Virus record (IMG/VR): IMGVR_UViG_3300048017_000027
Coordinates: 1 to 47,610 of that record
DNA from: a virus
Strand: one strand, 5' to 3'
Length of the DNA: 47,610 nt
Part shown: positions 1-8,023 of the stretch, one piece after another
How positions within the stretch are numbered: position 1 is the first letter of the stretch
Layout: every line of letters begins with the position of its first letter
Position numbers and translations under genes: made by a program
Notes under the pieces: model-generated
The model's input: the letters and a program-made list of their open reading frames with translations, nothing else
Told to the model about the DNA's origin: nothing
The model's database searches: none

Positions 1-183
1 TGAGTTGTCTGCCTGTGAGTCCGTCATGTTCAGGGTGTAGCCGTCGGTGACAGCTGGAGAGATGTTGAATACCTTAGTTGCAGCGGTGATTTCGGTCAGC
101 GTAGGAGCTGTCCAGTCAGCGAATGCATCTGCGGCCGCAACATAAATGCCCACGTTAGGGCGTAGCATCTTAGTGTTTGCCAT
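1..183 (-). CDS. Major tail tube protein, N-terminal 61 residues (cut by window edge)
   Basis: The frame starts with ATG at 183 and stays open to base 1, so only the first 61 residues are present. It begins MANTKMLRPNVGIYVA, a style typical of actinophage tail tube proteins, which polymerise into the tail tube. The call rests on position: it follows the tail terminator gene in the leftward structural operon, where the tube gene normally lies. A GGAATAAATA ribosome site precedes the ATG. The rest of the gene lies beyond the window. The family call is an inference from gene order plus the N-terminal style. Confidence 0.7.
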   Translation of the reverse strand, partial: MANTKMLRPNVGIYVAAADAFADWTAPTLTEITAATKVFNISPAVTDGYTLNMTDSQADNS

Positions 184-186
184 TAT

Positions 187-432
187 TTATTCCTTGTCGG
201 TTTCGATGTTAACTTCGATTTCAGACTCAACTTCAGGTTCTGCCGCACTCGTCAGTGGCGCTGGAGTTGGTTCTGCTTCTACAGCCTTCTTAGGTGCGGC
301 CTTTGAAGGCTTGGCAACAGGTGCAACTGTGGAATCTGCGGGTACTAGGTTCTTGCCTAGTACTGGGTGTGAACCGTAGTGAGCCGGTCGCTCGATTAGT
401 TCACCGGTAAGCTTGTGCTTGAAAAGTGCCAT
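187..432 (-). CDS. Small protein between tail terminator and tail tube genes
   Basis: An 81-residue protein with an ordered-looking N-terminus (MALFKHKLTGELIERPAHYG) followed by a low-complexity Ala/Pro/Lys/Glu tail ending in acidic residues. It ends three bases before the tail tube start, so the two are probably translated together. AAGAAGGGACC lies upstream of the ATG as a ribosome site. I do not recognise a family. Its position suggests a tail or neck accessory part; the acidic tail could be a flexible linker or an interaction segment. Confidence 0.7.
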   Translation of the reverse strand: MALFKHKLTGELIERPAHYGSHPVLGKNLVPADSTVAPVAKPSKAAPKKAVEAEPTPAPLTSAAEPEVESEIEVNIETDKE

Positions 433-453
433 GATGGTCCCTTCTTATCTACT

Positions 454-885
454 CTATGATACCACATTTGTGTTTACAGGATATCGGAAAATAACCTCAG
501 AAATGTACTTCGCAGGTCTCGAAGAGAAGTCTGGTGTTAGGAATCTGCTGTTTGCAGATGGTACTAGTTCGCCTGCGTCGTTCGGGATAAAGCCTGTTAG
601 CTTGTCTCGCACAAGGTCGGCAACCTGCCTAGCTGAGCGTTCGGTTGGACCGACACACTGCACAATCAGGTAACTCTCACCGAGGTTGTGGCGAGAAGAT
701 GTAATGCCTCGGCCGTCAAGGGCCTGGGCATAGCCACCAAAGAATGGCACGATGAACGGCAGCATTGTGCCATTTGAGTAGACAAGGTTAGCGTCGTCAG
801 GTACACCGTTCTCGTAAACAGTCTGTGGAAGCTCTTTGAGCTTGGTGACGATCTCGTCCTGGATTGGAATAAGTGATAGACCCAT
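454..885 (-). CDS. Tail terminator protein
   Basis: A 143-residue protein of the size and place of a siphovirus tail terminator, the ring that caps the tail tube and joins it to the neck. It opens with a helix-rich segment (IPIQDEIVTKLKELPQTV) and has a central beta segment (ESYLIVQCVGPTERSARQVAD), a pattern seen in gpU/TrP1-like terminators. Its start overlaps the stop of the neighbouring gp10-like gene at 885. It sits between the head-tail connector genes and the tail tube gene. The call is by order and fold pattern, not by a diagnostic motif. Confidence 0.7.
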   Translation of the reverse strand: MGLSLIPIQDEIVTKLKELPQTVYENGVPDDANLVYSNGTMLPFIVPFFGGYAQALDGRGITSSRHNLGESYLIVQCVGPTERSARQVADLVRDKLTGFIPNDAGELVPSANSRFLTPDFSSRPAKYISEVIFRYPVNTNVVS

Positions 886-1484
886 TAGCCTTTATACCCG
901 CGCTTTCGCATTTCTTGTTGAATCTTAATCATAGCAGCGTCAAGACCTGCTCTGTGGGACTCCATGCCGTCAACCTTAGTGCCCTCATTGTTGAAGCCAT
1001 ACTCCTGCATGTGGAAATACTTAGGGTCGCTACGCCAGCCAGGCCCGTCTGGCTTTCTGCCAATTGGGCTTGTTGGCGCATCGGCAATCTGACCTGAAGC
1101 AGTTGCTGGCCAACCAAAGCTTGCGTTTACCGAGCCACGACGACGGCGGTCTTTGGCCTGAGTAATTCTACCCTTGCGAAAGTCAACGCTGTTATACATT
1201 GTTCCAGTTTCGTAGCGAGAACCCCACATATTAATGTATGGAGGACGCTTGCCACGTTCGATGTTAATACCAACGTGCCAGTTGCTTCCTGTGGGGCTAT
1301 TTAAGATTCTCTCACGCATTGCATCAGCGCCAGCCTTAGCAGCCTCCGTAGTTGCTTCTCGGAGGTCTTCAGCGACCTTCTGTAGCCAAGGATACTTCTT
1401 GCGGTTGGCAGCGTTTGCGACAGGATTCTTTAAATCCAAGTCGTGAAAGATTAAGGGAACTGAGCCCTTGCGACGGCTCGCCAT
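885..1484 (-). CDS. Neck / tail completion protein (HK97 gp10-like)
   Basis: A 199-residue basic protein in the gp10-like position between the head closure and tail terminator genes. The N-terminal half has a long helix (VAEDLREATTEAAKAGADAM). Then come a GSRYETGTMYNSVDF segment and a late HMQEYGFNNEGTKVDGM segment; an aromatic 'mQeyG' stretch near the end is usual in gp10-like proteins of actinophages. It would help join the filled head to the tail. Start and stop overlap neighbours by one base each, so translation is coupled. Confidence 0.7.
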   Translation of the reverse strand: MASRRKGSVPLIFHDLDLKNPVANAANRKKYPWLQKVAEDLREATTEAAKAGADAMRERILNSPTGSNWHVGINIERGKRPPYINMWGSRYETGTMYNSVDFRKGRITQAKDRRRRGSVNASFGWPATASGQIADAPTSPIGRKPDGPGWRSDPKYFHMQEYGFNNEGTKVDGMESHRAGLDAAMIKIQQEMRKRGYKG

Positions 1485-1981
1485 TAGATGTTATTCGGGT
1501 TAAGTTCCTGGTTGACTTCGCACAGGAGGACTCGGTGCCAAGGGTTCGAGCTGTTGATAACAGAGCGAACAACGAACTCAAAGTTCTGAAGCATCTGGTC
1601 TAGCGGAGCGTCAGTAACAAGCATACGGTGACCTGGGCGAATATCGGCCATAGCACCATTAGAGCCAGTAAGCTGGTTCTCACGCATGCCAATGTGCACC
1701 TCAACGATCTGTGAAGCACCAGGGTCGATCGCACTGATCACTGTGCCAGCTGAGCCCATGCGAGCAGAAGCGCTACGCGGCTGAATGCGGGCCTTTCCGG
1801 TCCAGAGTAGAGTGGTAGTTCCCGACCAGGTGTTTGTGGTCGCGTCGTACACGCTGTCGGTGCTGGAAGGGTTGTAGATGTCAATTGTCGTAAGCGCAAG
1901 AGACCGCTCGATGGCTGTGTTGTGAAACGTCCATCGAGGGTCAATTGCAGAGCGGGTGTTTAGAGCCAATCGTTTTCCCAT
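1484..1981 (-). CDS. Head closure protein (head-tail connector)
   Basis: A 165-residue, mainly beta protein. It contains WSGTTTLLWTGKARIQP and later DIRPGHRMLVTDAPLD, matching the small beta-barrel head-closure proteins found in actinophages after the adaptor gene. Such proteins stack below the portal-adaptor ring and close the head after packaging. The ATG overlaps the end of the adaptor gene by 22 bases, a strong sign of coupled translation. The assignment comes from gene order and overall pattern. Confidence 0.7.
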   Translation of the reverse strand: MGKRLALNTRSAIDPRWTFHNTAIERSLALTTIDIYNPSSTDSVYDATTNTWSGTTTLLWTGKARIQPRSASARMGSAGTVISAIDPGASQIVEVHIGMRENQLTGSNGAMADIRPGHRMLVTDAPLDQMLQNFEFVVRSVINSSNPWHRVLLCEVNQELNPNNI

Positions 1982-2364
1982 CGAGCTGACTGTGGCACAA
2001 CGAGGAACGTCTCATAAGAGTCGTACTTGTCATCGTTCTCGGCCTCTTCGCGGAGAGCCTTAGCTTGCTCACGAAGCTCAGCGCCAAGCTTAGCGCCGTC
2101 AGTCTTGTAGTCGTATGTGCTTATGACCTTGTTGATGAGTGCTTCAGATGTTGCTAGCACAAGCTTAGCCTGCGCCGCAGCTCTCTTTACGTTATTACCG
2201 TAAAGGCTAGCAAACGCCTGAATCTGAGCATCCTCAAAGATATATGAGGCGCTCGCTGAAGGGTTTGATAGATCCTCAAGCTGCTCAACATCTGGAATGA
2301 GTAGACGAATCTGACCCACTACTGTTGCATAGTCTGGAGGTGTTACATCTGGAATCGTAGGCAT
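1960..2364 (-). CDS. Head-tail adaptor protein
   Basis: A 134-residue, largely helical protein. IRLLIPDVEQLEDLSNPSAS followed by YIFEDAQIQAFASLYGNNVK and AAAQAKLVLATSEALI is a well-known pattern of gp15/gp6-like adaptors that bind the portal ring. It is the first connector gene after the fibre block. There is no good Shine-Dalgarno sequence; instead GGTACAATAG lies just upstream of the ATG, so this gene may have its own promoter and a leaderless message. It overlaps the head closure gene by 22 bases. Confidence 0.78.
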   Translation of the reverse strand: MPTIPDVTPPDYATVVGQIRLLIPDVEQLEDLSNPSASASYIFEDAQIQAFASLYGNNVKRAAAQAKLVLATSEALINKVISTYDYKTDGAKLGAELREQAKALREEAENDDKYDSYETFLVVPQSARWENDWL

Positions 2365-2367
2365 AAG

Positions 2368-2378
2368 TCTATTGTACC
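2368..2378 (-). promoter_or_regulatory. Extended -10-like promoter, leaderless configuration
   Basis: On the minus strand this reads GGTACAATAGA. Only six bases separate TACAAT from the ATG of the adaptor gene at 2364, so a transcript starting at the usual distance would begin at or next to the start codon. The same motif recurs at 8008-8019, 8975-8986 and 9060-9070. Confidence 0.5.
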
Positions 2379-2579
2379 TTATTCGACAGCTTGAGCTGGT
2401 TCCGTCTGAGGCTCAGGTCGAATCCAGGAAAGGCTCTCTTCATCCCAGGCGTAAAATAAACCATCGTCTGGGTAATCAATAGGCGCAAGCCAGAAGCCAG
2501 TCTCGGGGTTTTGACTCCAAGATAGGTAAGGGCAGTCGTTGATAATTCTAGAGCCATCTGGCGAAAGTGTATATTCCAT
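2379..2579 (-). CDS. Small tryptophan-rich virion-associated protein
   Basis: A 66-residue acidic protein containing CPYLSWSQNPETGFWLAP and LFYAWDEESLSWIRPEP. The paired aromatic repeats (YLSW, FYAWDEESLSW) resemble the 'W-x-W-x-G-x-x-W' chips found in other fibre genes of this block. AAGGAT seven bases before the ATG serves as ribosome site. It is the last gene of the fibre block before the head-tail adaptor. Function unknown; a fibre accessory or capsid-associated part is likely from context. Confidence 0.65.
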   Translation of the reverse strand: MEYTLSPDGSRIINDCPYLSWSQNPETGFWLAPIDYPDDGLFYAWDEESLSWIRPEPQTEPAQAVE

Positions 2580-2590
2580 TTACTAGATCC

Positions 2591-3064
2591 TTAGTAGTTA
2601 ATGGTAAAGGCGTATAGGTAGCTGTACTGGCGGTTGTTTGCTGCGCCAAAGAGAATTTTGCCGACTCCGCCACCGCCTGTAACAGGGATTGTCATTTCTT
2701 GATATGGCACAGAGTAGCGACCTGGATACACCAAGGTCTGGCCACCTCCGGGGAAGTTGATCCAAGCGTAGCCGTAGTCGTTGTCAGAGTAAGCCTGGAC
2801 TTTAATAGTCACAGAAACCGCACCGGTGGTATCAATGTTATTGTTAGTAACTATGCTTCCGCTTGACCACCAGTGGGCATTGGTATAAACCGCGTTAGAG
2901 GTGACACCGGAGGTTATCCAGCCGCCGTCACCGTGCTGATAAGACCAGCCTCCAGTTGCCGAAGTGCCTGGACCAGTGGCTTCATTGAAGACAATAACTG
3001 GGCCTTTTATGCTAGAGCGCCAGCCCCTTGCAGACGCTGCGCCAAACGTTGAAAGTAGTGGCAT
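2591..3064 (-). CDS. Small beta-rich adhesin-like structural protein
   Basis: A 157-residue Gly/Tyr/Trp-rich protein that appears all beta, for example VSVTIKVQAYSDNDYGYAW, with a short glycine run (PVTGGGGVGKILFG). It resembles receptor-binding heads of tail or head fibres rather than an enzyme. It lies in the row of fibre genes downstream of the major capsid gene. No family is recognised. It probably forms a tip domain for a neighbouring fibre. Confidence 0.6.
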   Translation of the reverse strand: MPLLSTFGAASARGWRSSIKGPVIVFNEATGPGTSATGGWSYQHGDGGWITSGVTSNAVYTNAHWWSSGSIVTNNNIDTTGAVSVTIKVQAYSDNDYGYAWINFPGGGQTLVYPGRYSVPYQEMTIPVTGGGGVGKILFGAANNRQYSYLYAFTINY

Positions 3065-3073
3065 TGTTTCCTC

Positions 3074-3721
3074 TTATGCAAACTTAGACATGGAGGCGAA
3101 TACTTCATAAGTTGCGGAACCGCTCTTTATGATAGTAAAGGAATAGGCATCAATCGCACTGGAGCTCTTGGTTGGCGCTGTGCCGCCTAGCCACCTGAAG
3201 GTGTTTGGCGAGCTGCCGTCAATAGTTACGCTGGTAACGCCGTAAGCCGTGGTGTTTGCAATCATGAGGGACACAGAAAGAGATTCGCCAACGGCCATCA
3301 TGGATCCTAGCGTGGTGCTTGAGTCTCCTCGGAAGTTCACGTAACCATTGCCAGTTGATGGGGCAAGGATAAGTTTAACCGCACCAGCTTTCACGTCGTA
3401 GTTAAAGCCGCTTGCAAATCCAGTCGTTAAGATGTTTACGGTTTCAATAATCGGCTTGACCCTCGTGGTGCCTGAAAGCGTCAAGTCTGCAGCGGTCACA
3501 GTGCCAGTAAACGCTGGCGAGGAGGTAGGTGCCTTTGTTGCAACCTCGGCAGCAGATGCCTTAGCAGCCAGATCTGTGCTTAGACTAGCAATCTGAGTTT
3601 GCTCGATAACAAGCGGAACCGTGTGGTTTACCCAGCGTGCGCCATTCCACTTCCAGTTGCGGCCAGAGGAAGAGAATACCTGGTTTAGGCTAGGGCCTGA
3701 AGGAAATTTGATTGATGCCAT
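3074..3721 (-). CDS. Fibre protein with SLNQV / W-N-G-x-x-W N-terminal module
   Basis: A 215-residue protein. Residues 1-32 (MASIKFPSGPSLNQVFSSSG, then NWKWNGARWVN) match the N-terminus of the fibre encoded at 3950-4741, so both probably attach to the virion in the same way. A helical segment (AKASAAEVATKAPTSSPAFT) of the fibre-repeat type follows, then a beta-rich head. There is no clear Shine-Dalgarno sequence; GGTAGAAC lies six bases from the ATG. Role: fibre with a distinct tip domain. Confidence 0.68.
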   Translation of the reverse strand: MASIKFPSGPSLNQVFSSSGRNWKWNGARWVNHTVPLVIEQTQIASLSTDLAAKASAAEVATKAPTSSPAFTGTVTAADLTLSGTTRVKPIIETVNILTTGFASGFNYDVKAGAVKLILAPSTGNGYVNFRGDSSTTLGSMMAVGESLSVSLMIANTTAYGVTSVTIDGSSPNTFRWLGGTAPTKSSSAIDAYSFTIIKSGSATYEVFASMSKFA

Positions 3722-3740
3722 TAAAGTGTTCTACCTTATC

Positions 3741-3950
3741 TTAGATCGACAGAGCCGAAGCTTCTTCTTCGGTCAGGTCAAGCAGCTGAAGCTTTGCTAG
3801 TGCGCGTTGCCTTGCAGCCTGCTTGGCTTCAATTTGCAGCTGAATCTCGGCCGCCAGAAGCAACTCGGAGTCGTGCTTCTCAATTTCCTCGGCAGTCATG
3901 TCGCGCTCAATTGCCTCGCCAGTCTCGCAGTTGATTTCAGAGATTTTCAT
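3741..3950 (-). CDS. Small acidic helical protein, possible fibre assembly chaperone
   Basis: A 69-residue protein, MKISEINCETGEAIERDMTA followed by two helices rich in Glu, Gln and Ala, with a TEEEASAL ending. I start it at 3950 because that ATG overlaps the stop of the fibre gene at 3950-4741 (TAATG coupling); a start 15 bases upstream is possible. Short proteins of this style, with a conserved D-M-T/E-E start and a 'LTEEEAxAL' end, follow fibre genes in many phages and are thought to help fibre folding. That role is inference. Confidence 0.65.
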   Translation of the reverse strand: MKISEINCETGEAIERDMTAEEIEKHDSELLLAAEIQLQIEAKQAARQRALAKLQLLDLTEEEASALSI

Positions 3951-4741
3951 TAGTTGACTCCCCAAATGTTAATTGTGTAAGCTGCGCTGTAGCCGCTAAC
4001 GCTGCTAAAGTTAAAGCCCATTGAAGTAATTGCTGTAGTGTTGTTATTCCAAACGCCAGCGCCTTCGTTAATGCTACTGCTCATATATCCAGTGTAGTTA
4101 AAGAATTGTAGATTCTTCGCCAGGGTAGTGTTTGAGTAGTCTGGAATCGTTACCCAGGTGCTTCCGCCAGTCATTCCAGGCAAGACTATTGCCGCTTGGT
4201 TTATTCCGTAGTTATAGTTCGGAGTTACGTTGCCAGTACCTGTGCTGGCGAAGCTGTTAACGTAACCCCAGCCATATCCAGATGTAGATCCGCTGAAAGT
4301 TACGGTAGCTGCCGAAGGGCCACCAACAGAGCCAGTGAAGCTCAATTGAATTCTGAGCTCTTTATAAGTCTGAGGGATTGACGAAATAGTTGCAGAGCTT
4401 ACGCCAGCACCCAAGGTGGTTGAGGAGATCAGCGTCATTGCCGGAGGGCCAGCAGGCCCAGTAGCGCCAGTAGATCCAGTTGCCCCCGCAGGTCCGGCTG
4501 GACCTTCGACCGCTGGCGACATTTCAATCCAGGTCGCGTCGTAATATACGTAAATCTTGGCATCGGTAGACGAGAACCACATGTCTCCTACTGTGGCAAT
4601 AGTAGGCGCTATTTCAGATACGGCAAAACCAGCAGGCTTTGAGCCATTTACCCACTTAGCGCCATCCCACTTCCAGCTACGATTGCCAGAAGTGATAACC
4701 TGGTTTAGGGTGGGTGATGCTGGTAAATCAATCGCTGTCAT
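3950..4741 (-). CDS. Collagen-stalk fibre protein
   Basis: 263 residues in clear modules: residues 1-32 the SLNQV/W-D-G-x-x-W anchor; residues 36-80 a GDMWFSSTDAKIYVYYDATW module; residues about 80-100 a short collagen-like Gly-x-y stalk (GPAGPAGATGSTGATGPAGP); and a C-terminal beta head rich in Ser, Thr, Gly and Asn. The second module recurs at the end of the 6156-6992 protein. The stalk should trimerise and carry the tip domain. The gene is followed by the small chaperone-like gene with TAATG overlap. Confidence 0.75.
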   Translation of the reverse strand: MTAIDLPASPTLNQVITSGNRSWKWDGAKWVNGSKPAGFAVSEIAPTIATVGDMWFSSTDAKIYVYYDATWIEMSPAVEGPAGPAGATGSTGATGPAGPPAMTLISSTTLGAGVSSATISSIPQTYKELRIQLSFTGSVGGPSAATVTFSGSTSGYGWGYVNSFASTGTGNVTPNYNYGINQAAIVLPGMTGGSTWVTIPDYSNTTLAKNLQFFNYTGYMSSSINEGAGVWNNNTTAITSMGFNFSSVSGYSAAYTINIWGVN

Positions 4742-4992
4742 TATTCAGTCACCTCAAGCGCAGGGAGGTCGACTGGCTCTACGATCGGCGCAATAAACTC
4801 GTCAAGTTCAGCATCGTAGGTGTCGCCAATTCCGGCATACTTACCACGAATGTTTGCGTTGTAAGAAGTCTGAATCCACTGGCCTTCAAGCCCAAGCGAG
4901 TTTAGGTAAGCCTCGCCGTCTTCCTCATGCTCGTTAGCGACAACAACCACCTTAGTGACAATGCCGTTTTCAATTTTTGCAAAATGTGCCAT
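4741..4992 (-). CDS. MAHFAKI-type small structural protein of aquatic phages
   Basis: 83 residues starting MAHFAKIENGIVTKVVVVAN, then GEAYLNSLGLEGQWIQTSYN and KYAGIGDTYD. This pattern (MAHFAKI, then W-x-Q-T-S-Y-N, then YAGIGxxYD) is familiar from many phages of aquatic bacteria, where it lies among structural genes; its exact function is unknown. It overlaps the next fibre gene by one base. The match is by memory of the pattern, not by a search. Confidence 0.75.
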   Translation of the reverse strand: MAHFAKIENGIVTKVVVVANEHEEDGEAYLNSLGLEGQWIQTSYNANIRGKYAGIGDTYDAELDEFIAPIVEPVDLPALEVTE

Positions 4993-5001
4993 GATTTATC
5001 C

Positions 5002-5793
5002 CTATGCCCAATACTTGATAATGCAAACGCCAGAGCCGCCAGAACCAGCAGCCCAAGTTCCGTTGCTGTAGTCTCCACCGCCGCCGCCACCGCCAGTGTT
5101 CGCTACGCCTGCCGTAGCGGCCGCAGAAGGGCTTGCGCCATCCCCGGCATTAAGGCCGCCCTTGCCAAGCTGTGCGCTGTTAGAGCCGTTTCCGCCACCA
5201 CCGCCAGCGCCGTAGCCGTTTACGCCAGAGTTTCCGGTCATGTAATGAGAAGCGCCCGCAGTCGGGAACCATCCCCAGGTACCCTGAACAACCCAGTTAA
5301 CACTCTTCCAGAACATGTCAGAGCCCGAACCTAGAGATTCAAGCATCTGACCAGCGCCTCCGCCAGCACCGCCGCAGCCACCATTGCTCATGTAGCCACC
5401 CCCGCTACTGACCTTTGTATTTGAGCTCGGCTGGTTGCCGTTTTGGCCCCAGCCCCCGCCGCCACCATAAGAGGTCGCCAGTGATCCAAAGCTGGTAATG
5501 TTTCCGTTAGCGCCGGAGTTTCCGCTAGTTCCGGCTGCGCCGCCAGCGCCGATCGTAACTAGGTAGGTATTCCCCGGGGTTACTGTAATTGTGCTTTGTG
5601 AAACGCCACCACCGCCAGCGCCGCCACCGCCATAATAGTTGCTAAAGGCAGAGCCTCCGCCGCCTCCGCCGCCAACGAGAAGAATATCAACAGACGTTAC
5701 ACCCTCTGGAGGGCTCCAGTTCTGTGTGGTTGTCATTACCGCAGTGCGCTCAATCTTAGCAGACGAGGCTACTGGAAATATGTTAATACCCAT
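5002..5793 (-). CDS. Glycine-rich adhesin
   Basis: 263 residues with an N-terminal beta segment ending VDILLVGGGGGGG, then many glycine-rich runs (YGGGGAGGGGVSQ, SYGGGGGWGQNG, GGCGGAGGGAGQ, GYGAGGGGGNG, NTGGGGGGGDYS) and the end GSGVCIIKYWA. Glycine-rich sandwiches of polyglycine II helices form receptor-binding tips, as in the T-even adhesin Gp38. The frequent 'WxxPxGVTxVDILLVGGGGGG' opening is typical of phage glycine-rich domain proteins. It probably decides host-surface specificity. Confidence 0.75.
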   Translation of the reverse strand: MGINIFPVASSAKIERTAVMTTTQNWSPPEGVTSVDILLVGGGGGGGSAFSNYYGGGGAGGGGVSQSTITVTPGNTYLVTIGAGGAAGTSGNSGANGNITSFGSLATSYGGGGGWGQNGNQPSSNTKVSSGGGYMSNGGCGGAGGGAGQMLESLGSGSDMFWKSVNWVVQGTWGWFPTAGASHYMTGNSGVNGYGAGGGGGNGSNSAQLGKGGLNAGDGASPSAAATAGVANTGGGGGGGDYSNGTWAAGSGGSGVCIIKYWA

Positions 5794-6137
5794 TAGATAT
5801 CCATCTCAGTTCCAAAGATAGTGATAACTGAACTTGATTCTCCAGAGGTGCTGTGGTTTATCGCAATAAACTCTCCAGCCGATAGAGTGATCTTGTCGCT
5901 GAACTGGTAGTTTGTGCCAGAAGAGACTGGGCCATCAAGTTTATAAATCGTGTTTACGCCATTGCCTGCAGTAGCGCCAACTTTAACTGCGTGGATTCGC
6001 ATGCTTCCGCCGCCGTCTCCAGGGACAAAAGTGATAGAAGACAAAATAGCCTGCTTGCCAGTTGGCACAGTATAAACAGTTACGTTAGTATTGTTGGCCG
6101 GTGCGGCCTGCCCTAGGATTTTATATGAGATTGCCAT
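5793..6137 (-). CDS. Small beta-sandwich structural protein
   Basis: 114 residues, all-beta: NVTVYTVPTGKQAILSSITF, later ITLSAGEFIAINHSTSGESS. The 'VPxGKqailssit' and 'L-x-x-G-e' pattern is common in small virion proteins that decorate fibres or capsids. It overlaps the glycine-rich adhesin gene by one base, so the two are probably made together. Exact role unknown. Confidence 0.65.
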   Translation of the reverse strand: MAISYKILGQAAPANNTNVTVYTVPTGKQAILSSITFVPGDGGGSMRIHAVKVGATAGNGVNTIYKLDGPVSSGTNYQFSDKITLSAGEFIAINHSTSGESSSVITIFGTEMDI

Positions 6138-6155
6138 TATTTATTTCCTTAATTT

Positions 6156-6992
6156 TTATGCAAATATTAGAGGGTGGATACCGATTAAGTCAACACCGGC
6201 TGGGCCTTGAGGTCCCGGAATTGCTGGTGATAATTCTACCCAGGCAAGATCATAAAAGACATAGGCGGTGAGGTCTGAAGAGTTGAACCAAACAGCGCCC
6301 TCTTCCGGGTTAGCTGGTGCGGTTTCCGAAACGGCAACACCAGCAGAAATGGTAGCGTTCTTCCAAAGCGAGTCCGCTGAATCGTACTGAAGAACCTGCT
6401 TGTTTGCAACGCTTCCAATACTAACATTGTGCAGTTCCTCAAGTTCAAAGCCGTTCTGTACCTTGACATGGATTTTACCAGTAGTCGCATGTGCTTCCTG
6501 CACAATACCAATGAACACTAGGTGCGCTGGGGCTACTGGCTTGTTAGCGAGGCCAAAGATCAGGTTTCCAGAAGTTCCAAGCCATACAGGATCCCCAGCG
6601 GTTGCAGCAGAGGTATCTAGGCCGCCAAGCAGACCTTCGGTTACAACCGTGTTTAAAGCGCCTGATGACGTGTTGCCATTCATCAAACCAAAAGTCTTAG
6701 AAGAAGTTGCCTCAGAAGCGTTTGAAGCCTTAGCAACGGTCATGTTAGTTCCATCGGAACCGTTTACATAAACTGCTTGACCCTTAGAGATTGCGACTGA
6801 AGCCTTAACTATCTGCTTGCTGTGCGCGGTAGCGTCATAAGACAGAACAGTCCATGCGCTAGAGCCGTTACCAGTCTTTGAAAGGCCAGTGTCGCTTTCG
6901 TAGCCTTCCTCGCCGGCAGCGAGAACAGGGTTTACTGAGGTCCAGTTAGCAGCCGTATCGCGGCGCTTTTTGATTACAGTCTGCACAGCCAT
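6156..6992 (-). CDS. Fibre protein with Mtd-like N-terminal domain
   Basis: 278 residues. Residues 4-45 (KKRRDTAANWTSVNPVLAAG, then YESDTGLSKTGNGSSAW) match the N-terminal domain of the major tropism determinant family, used to attach receptor-binding proteins. A central beta domain with KASVAISKGQAVYVNGSDGT follows, a motif also common in phage decoration proteins. The end (GAVWFNSSDLTAYVFYDLAW, then PAIPGPQGPAG) repeats the module seen in the 3950-4741 fibre. The stop is followed directly by the next gene. Confidence 0.75.
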   Translation of the reverse strand: MAVQTVIKKRRDTAANWTSVNPVLAAGEEGYESDTGLSKTGNGSSAWTVLSYDATAHSKQIVKASVAISKGQAVYVNGSDGTNMTVAKASNASEATSSKTFGLMNGNTSSGALNTVVTEGLLGGLDTSAATAGDPVWLGTSGNLIFGLANKPVAPAHLVFIGIVQEAHATTGKIHVKVQNGFELEELHNVSIGSVANKQVLQYDSADSLWKNATISAGVAVSETAPANPEEGAVWFNSSDLTAYVFYDLAWVELSPAIPGPQGPAGVDLIGIHPLIFA

Positions 6993-8002
6993 TAGGCAGT
7001 TCCTCCGTCAATGAATGAAATATATGTTGGGTCAAATCCGATGGTCGAACCGACGTAAGTAATAGGCAGGTTTCCTGCTAGGTCTCCTAGGTTACCAGGC
7101 TCACCTTGAATACCCTGTGGGCCTTGTGGGCCAGTAGCTCCAGTTGCTCCAGTTGCACCTTGTAGCGCAAGTGGCATCCAGTGAGTTGCGCCAATCTCAG
7201 GAACCTCAGCAACAGTCGGGTCGCCAGCGGCAAACCAAGATGAGCCATTGTAGTAAACAGCATCGTCGTTTACGTAGTCAGTCGCGCTTGACCAGACACC
7301 CTGCCAGTTAAGGCCAGTAGCTCCAGTAGGGCCAACTGCACCAGTTTCACCGGTGTCACCCTTGTCACCCTTGTCGCCCTTTGGGATTGAGAAGTCAAAT
7401 ACTGCAGCGCCAGTAGTGCCGACGTTGGTAACCAATGCGCTTGACCCAGCGGACCCAGTTGTTACTGTACCCACAGAGATAGTTGCAGCGGCTCCAGTTG
7501 CACCAGTTGCTCCGGTCGGGCCAGTAGCGCCAGTCGGACCAGTAGGACCAACTAGGTAGTAAGTACCACTTGCATCTGGCACAGGCATGGCGCTAGTGAG
7601 GTCGACGGTGGTGCCCTGTGGAAGTTCAAAGCTAAAGTCTGGGATGCCGCGAGTTGGGGTTCCGTCAGCGTCAGTTAGACGGAAGGTGACCTTCCAGGTC
7701 CAGTCGACCGGGTTGTTATCTGCATCGTCAGTTGCGACTAGGCGAACACCGCGAGTCCCAGTGTAGCCAAGGAGATAGCCCTCTGAGTCAAGGTCGCACG
7801 AGATGGTTGCAGGGAGAATGGTCACTGGCGCTGGAGACGCATTGACATTCTTTACAAAGTTAGGAGATGGCGTAAATAGAACTGAGCCTTTTGCTGGCGC
7901 ACCATCAGGATAAAGGTCGCCATCTGCGCTGTCAGAGTATGCGAGAAGAAAGCGTCCGGTAACAGTACCGTAGCCTACGTTTGAGGGGAGTTCATTAGCC
8001 AT
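6992..8002 (-). CDS. Collagen-like fibre with chitin-binding-like domain
   Basis: 336 residues. An N-terminal beta domain (about 1-150) is followed by two collagen-like stalks ([19 protein letters not shown]; later [19 protein letters not shown]) flanking a beta segment. A short aromatic module (WQGVWSSATDYVNDDAVYYN) follows, looking like a type V carbohydrate-binding domain. A last collagen run and the end YISFIDGGTA close the protein. The module suggests contact with surface sugars. No Shine-Dalgarno sequence is visible; GGTAGAATAGAG ends five to nine bases upstream of the ATG. Confidence 0.75.
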   Translation of the reverse strand: MANELPSNVGYGTVTGRFLLAYSDSADGDLYPDGAPAKGSVLFTPSPNFVKNVNASPAPVTILPATISCDLDSEGYLLGYTGTRGVRLVATDDADNNPVDWTWKVTFRLTDADGTPTRGIPDFSFELPQGTTVDLTSAMPVPDASGTYYLVGPTGPTGATGPTGATGATGAAATISVGTVTTGSAGSSALVTNVGTTGAAVFDFSIPKGDKGDKGDTGETGAVGPTGATGLNWQGVWSSATDYVNDDAVYYNGSSWFAAGDPTVAEVPEIGATHWMPLALQGATGATGATGPQGPQGIQGEPGNLGDLAGNLPITYVGSTIGFDPTYISFIDGGTA

Positions 8003-8007
8003 TGTAA

Positions 8008-8019
8008 CTCTATTCTACC
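8008..8019 (-). promoter_or_regulatory. Extended -10-like promoter for the 6992-8002 fibre gene
   Basis: Minus strand reads TGGTAGAATAGAG: TG, one base, then TAGAAT, nine bases before the ATG at 8002. The gap after the preceding gene is only 21 bases and carries no Shine-Dalgarno sequence, so a leaderless transcript is plausible. Confidence 0.5.
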
Positions 8020-8023
8020 ATAA

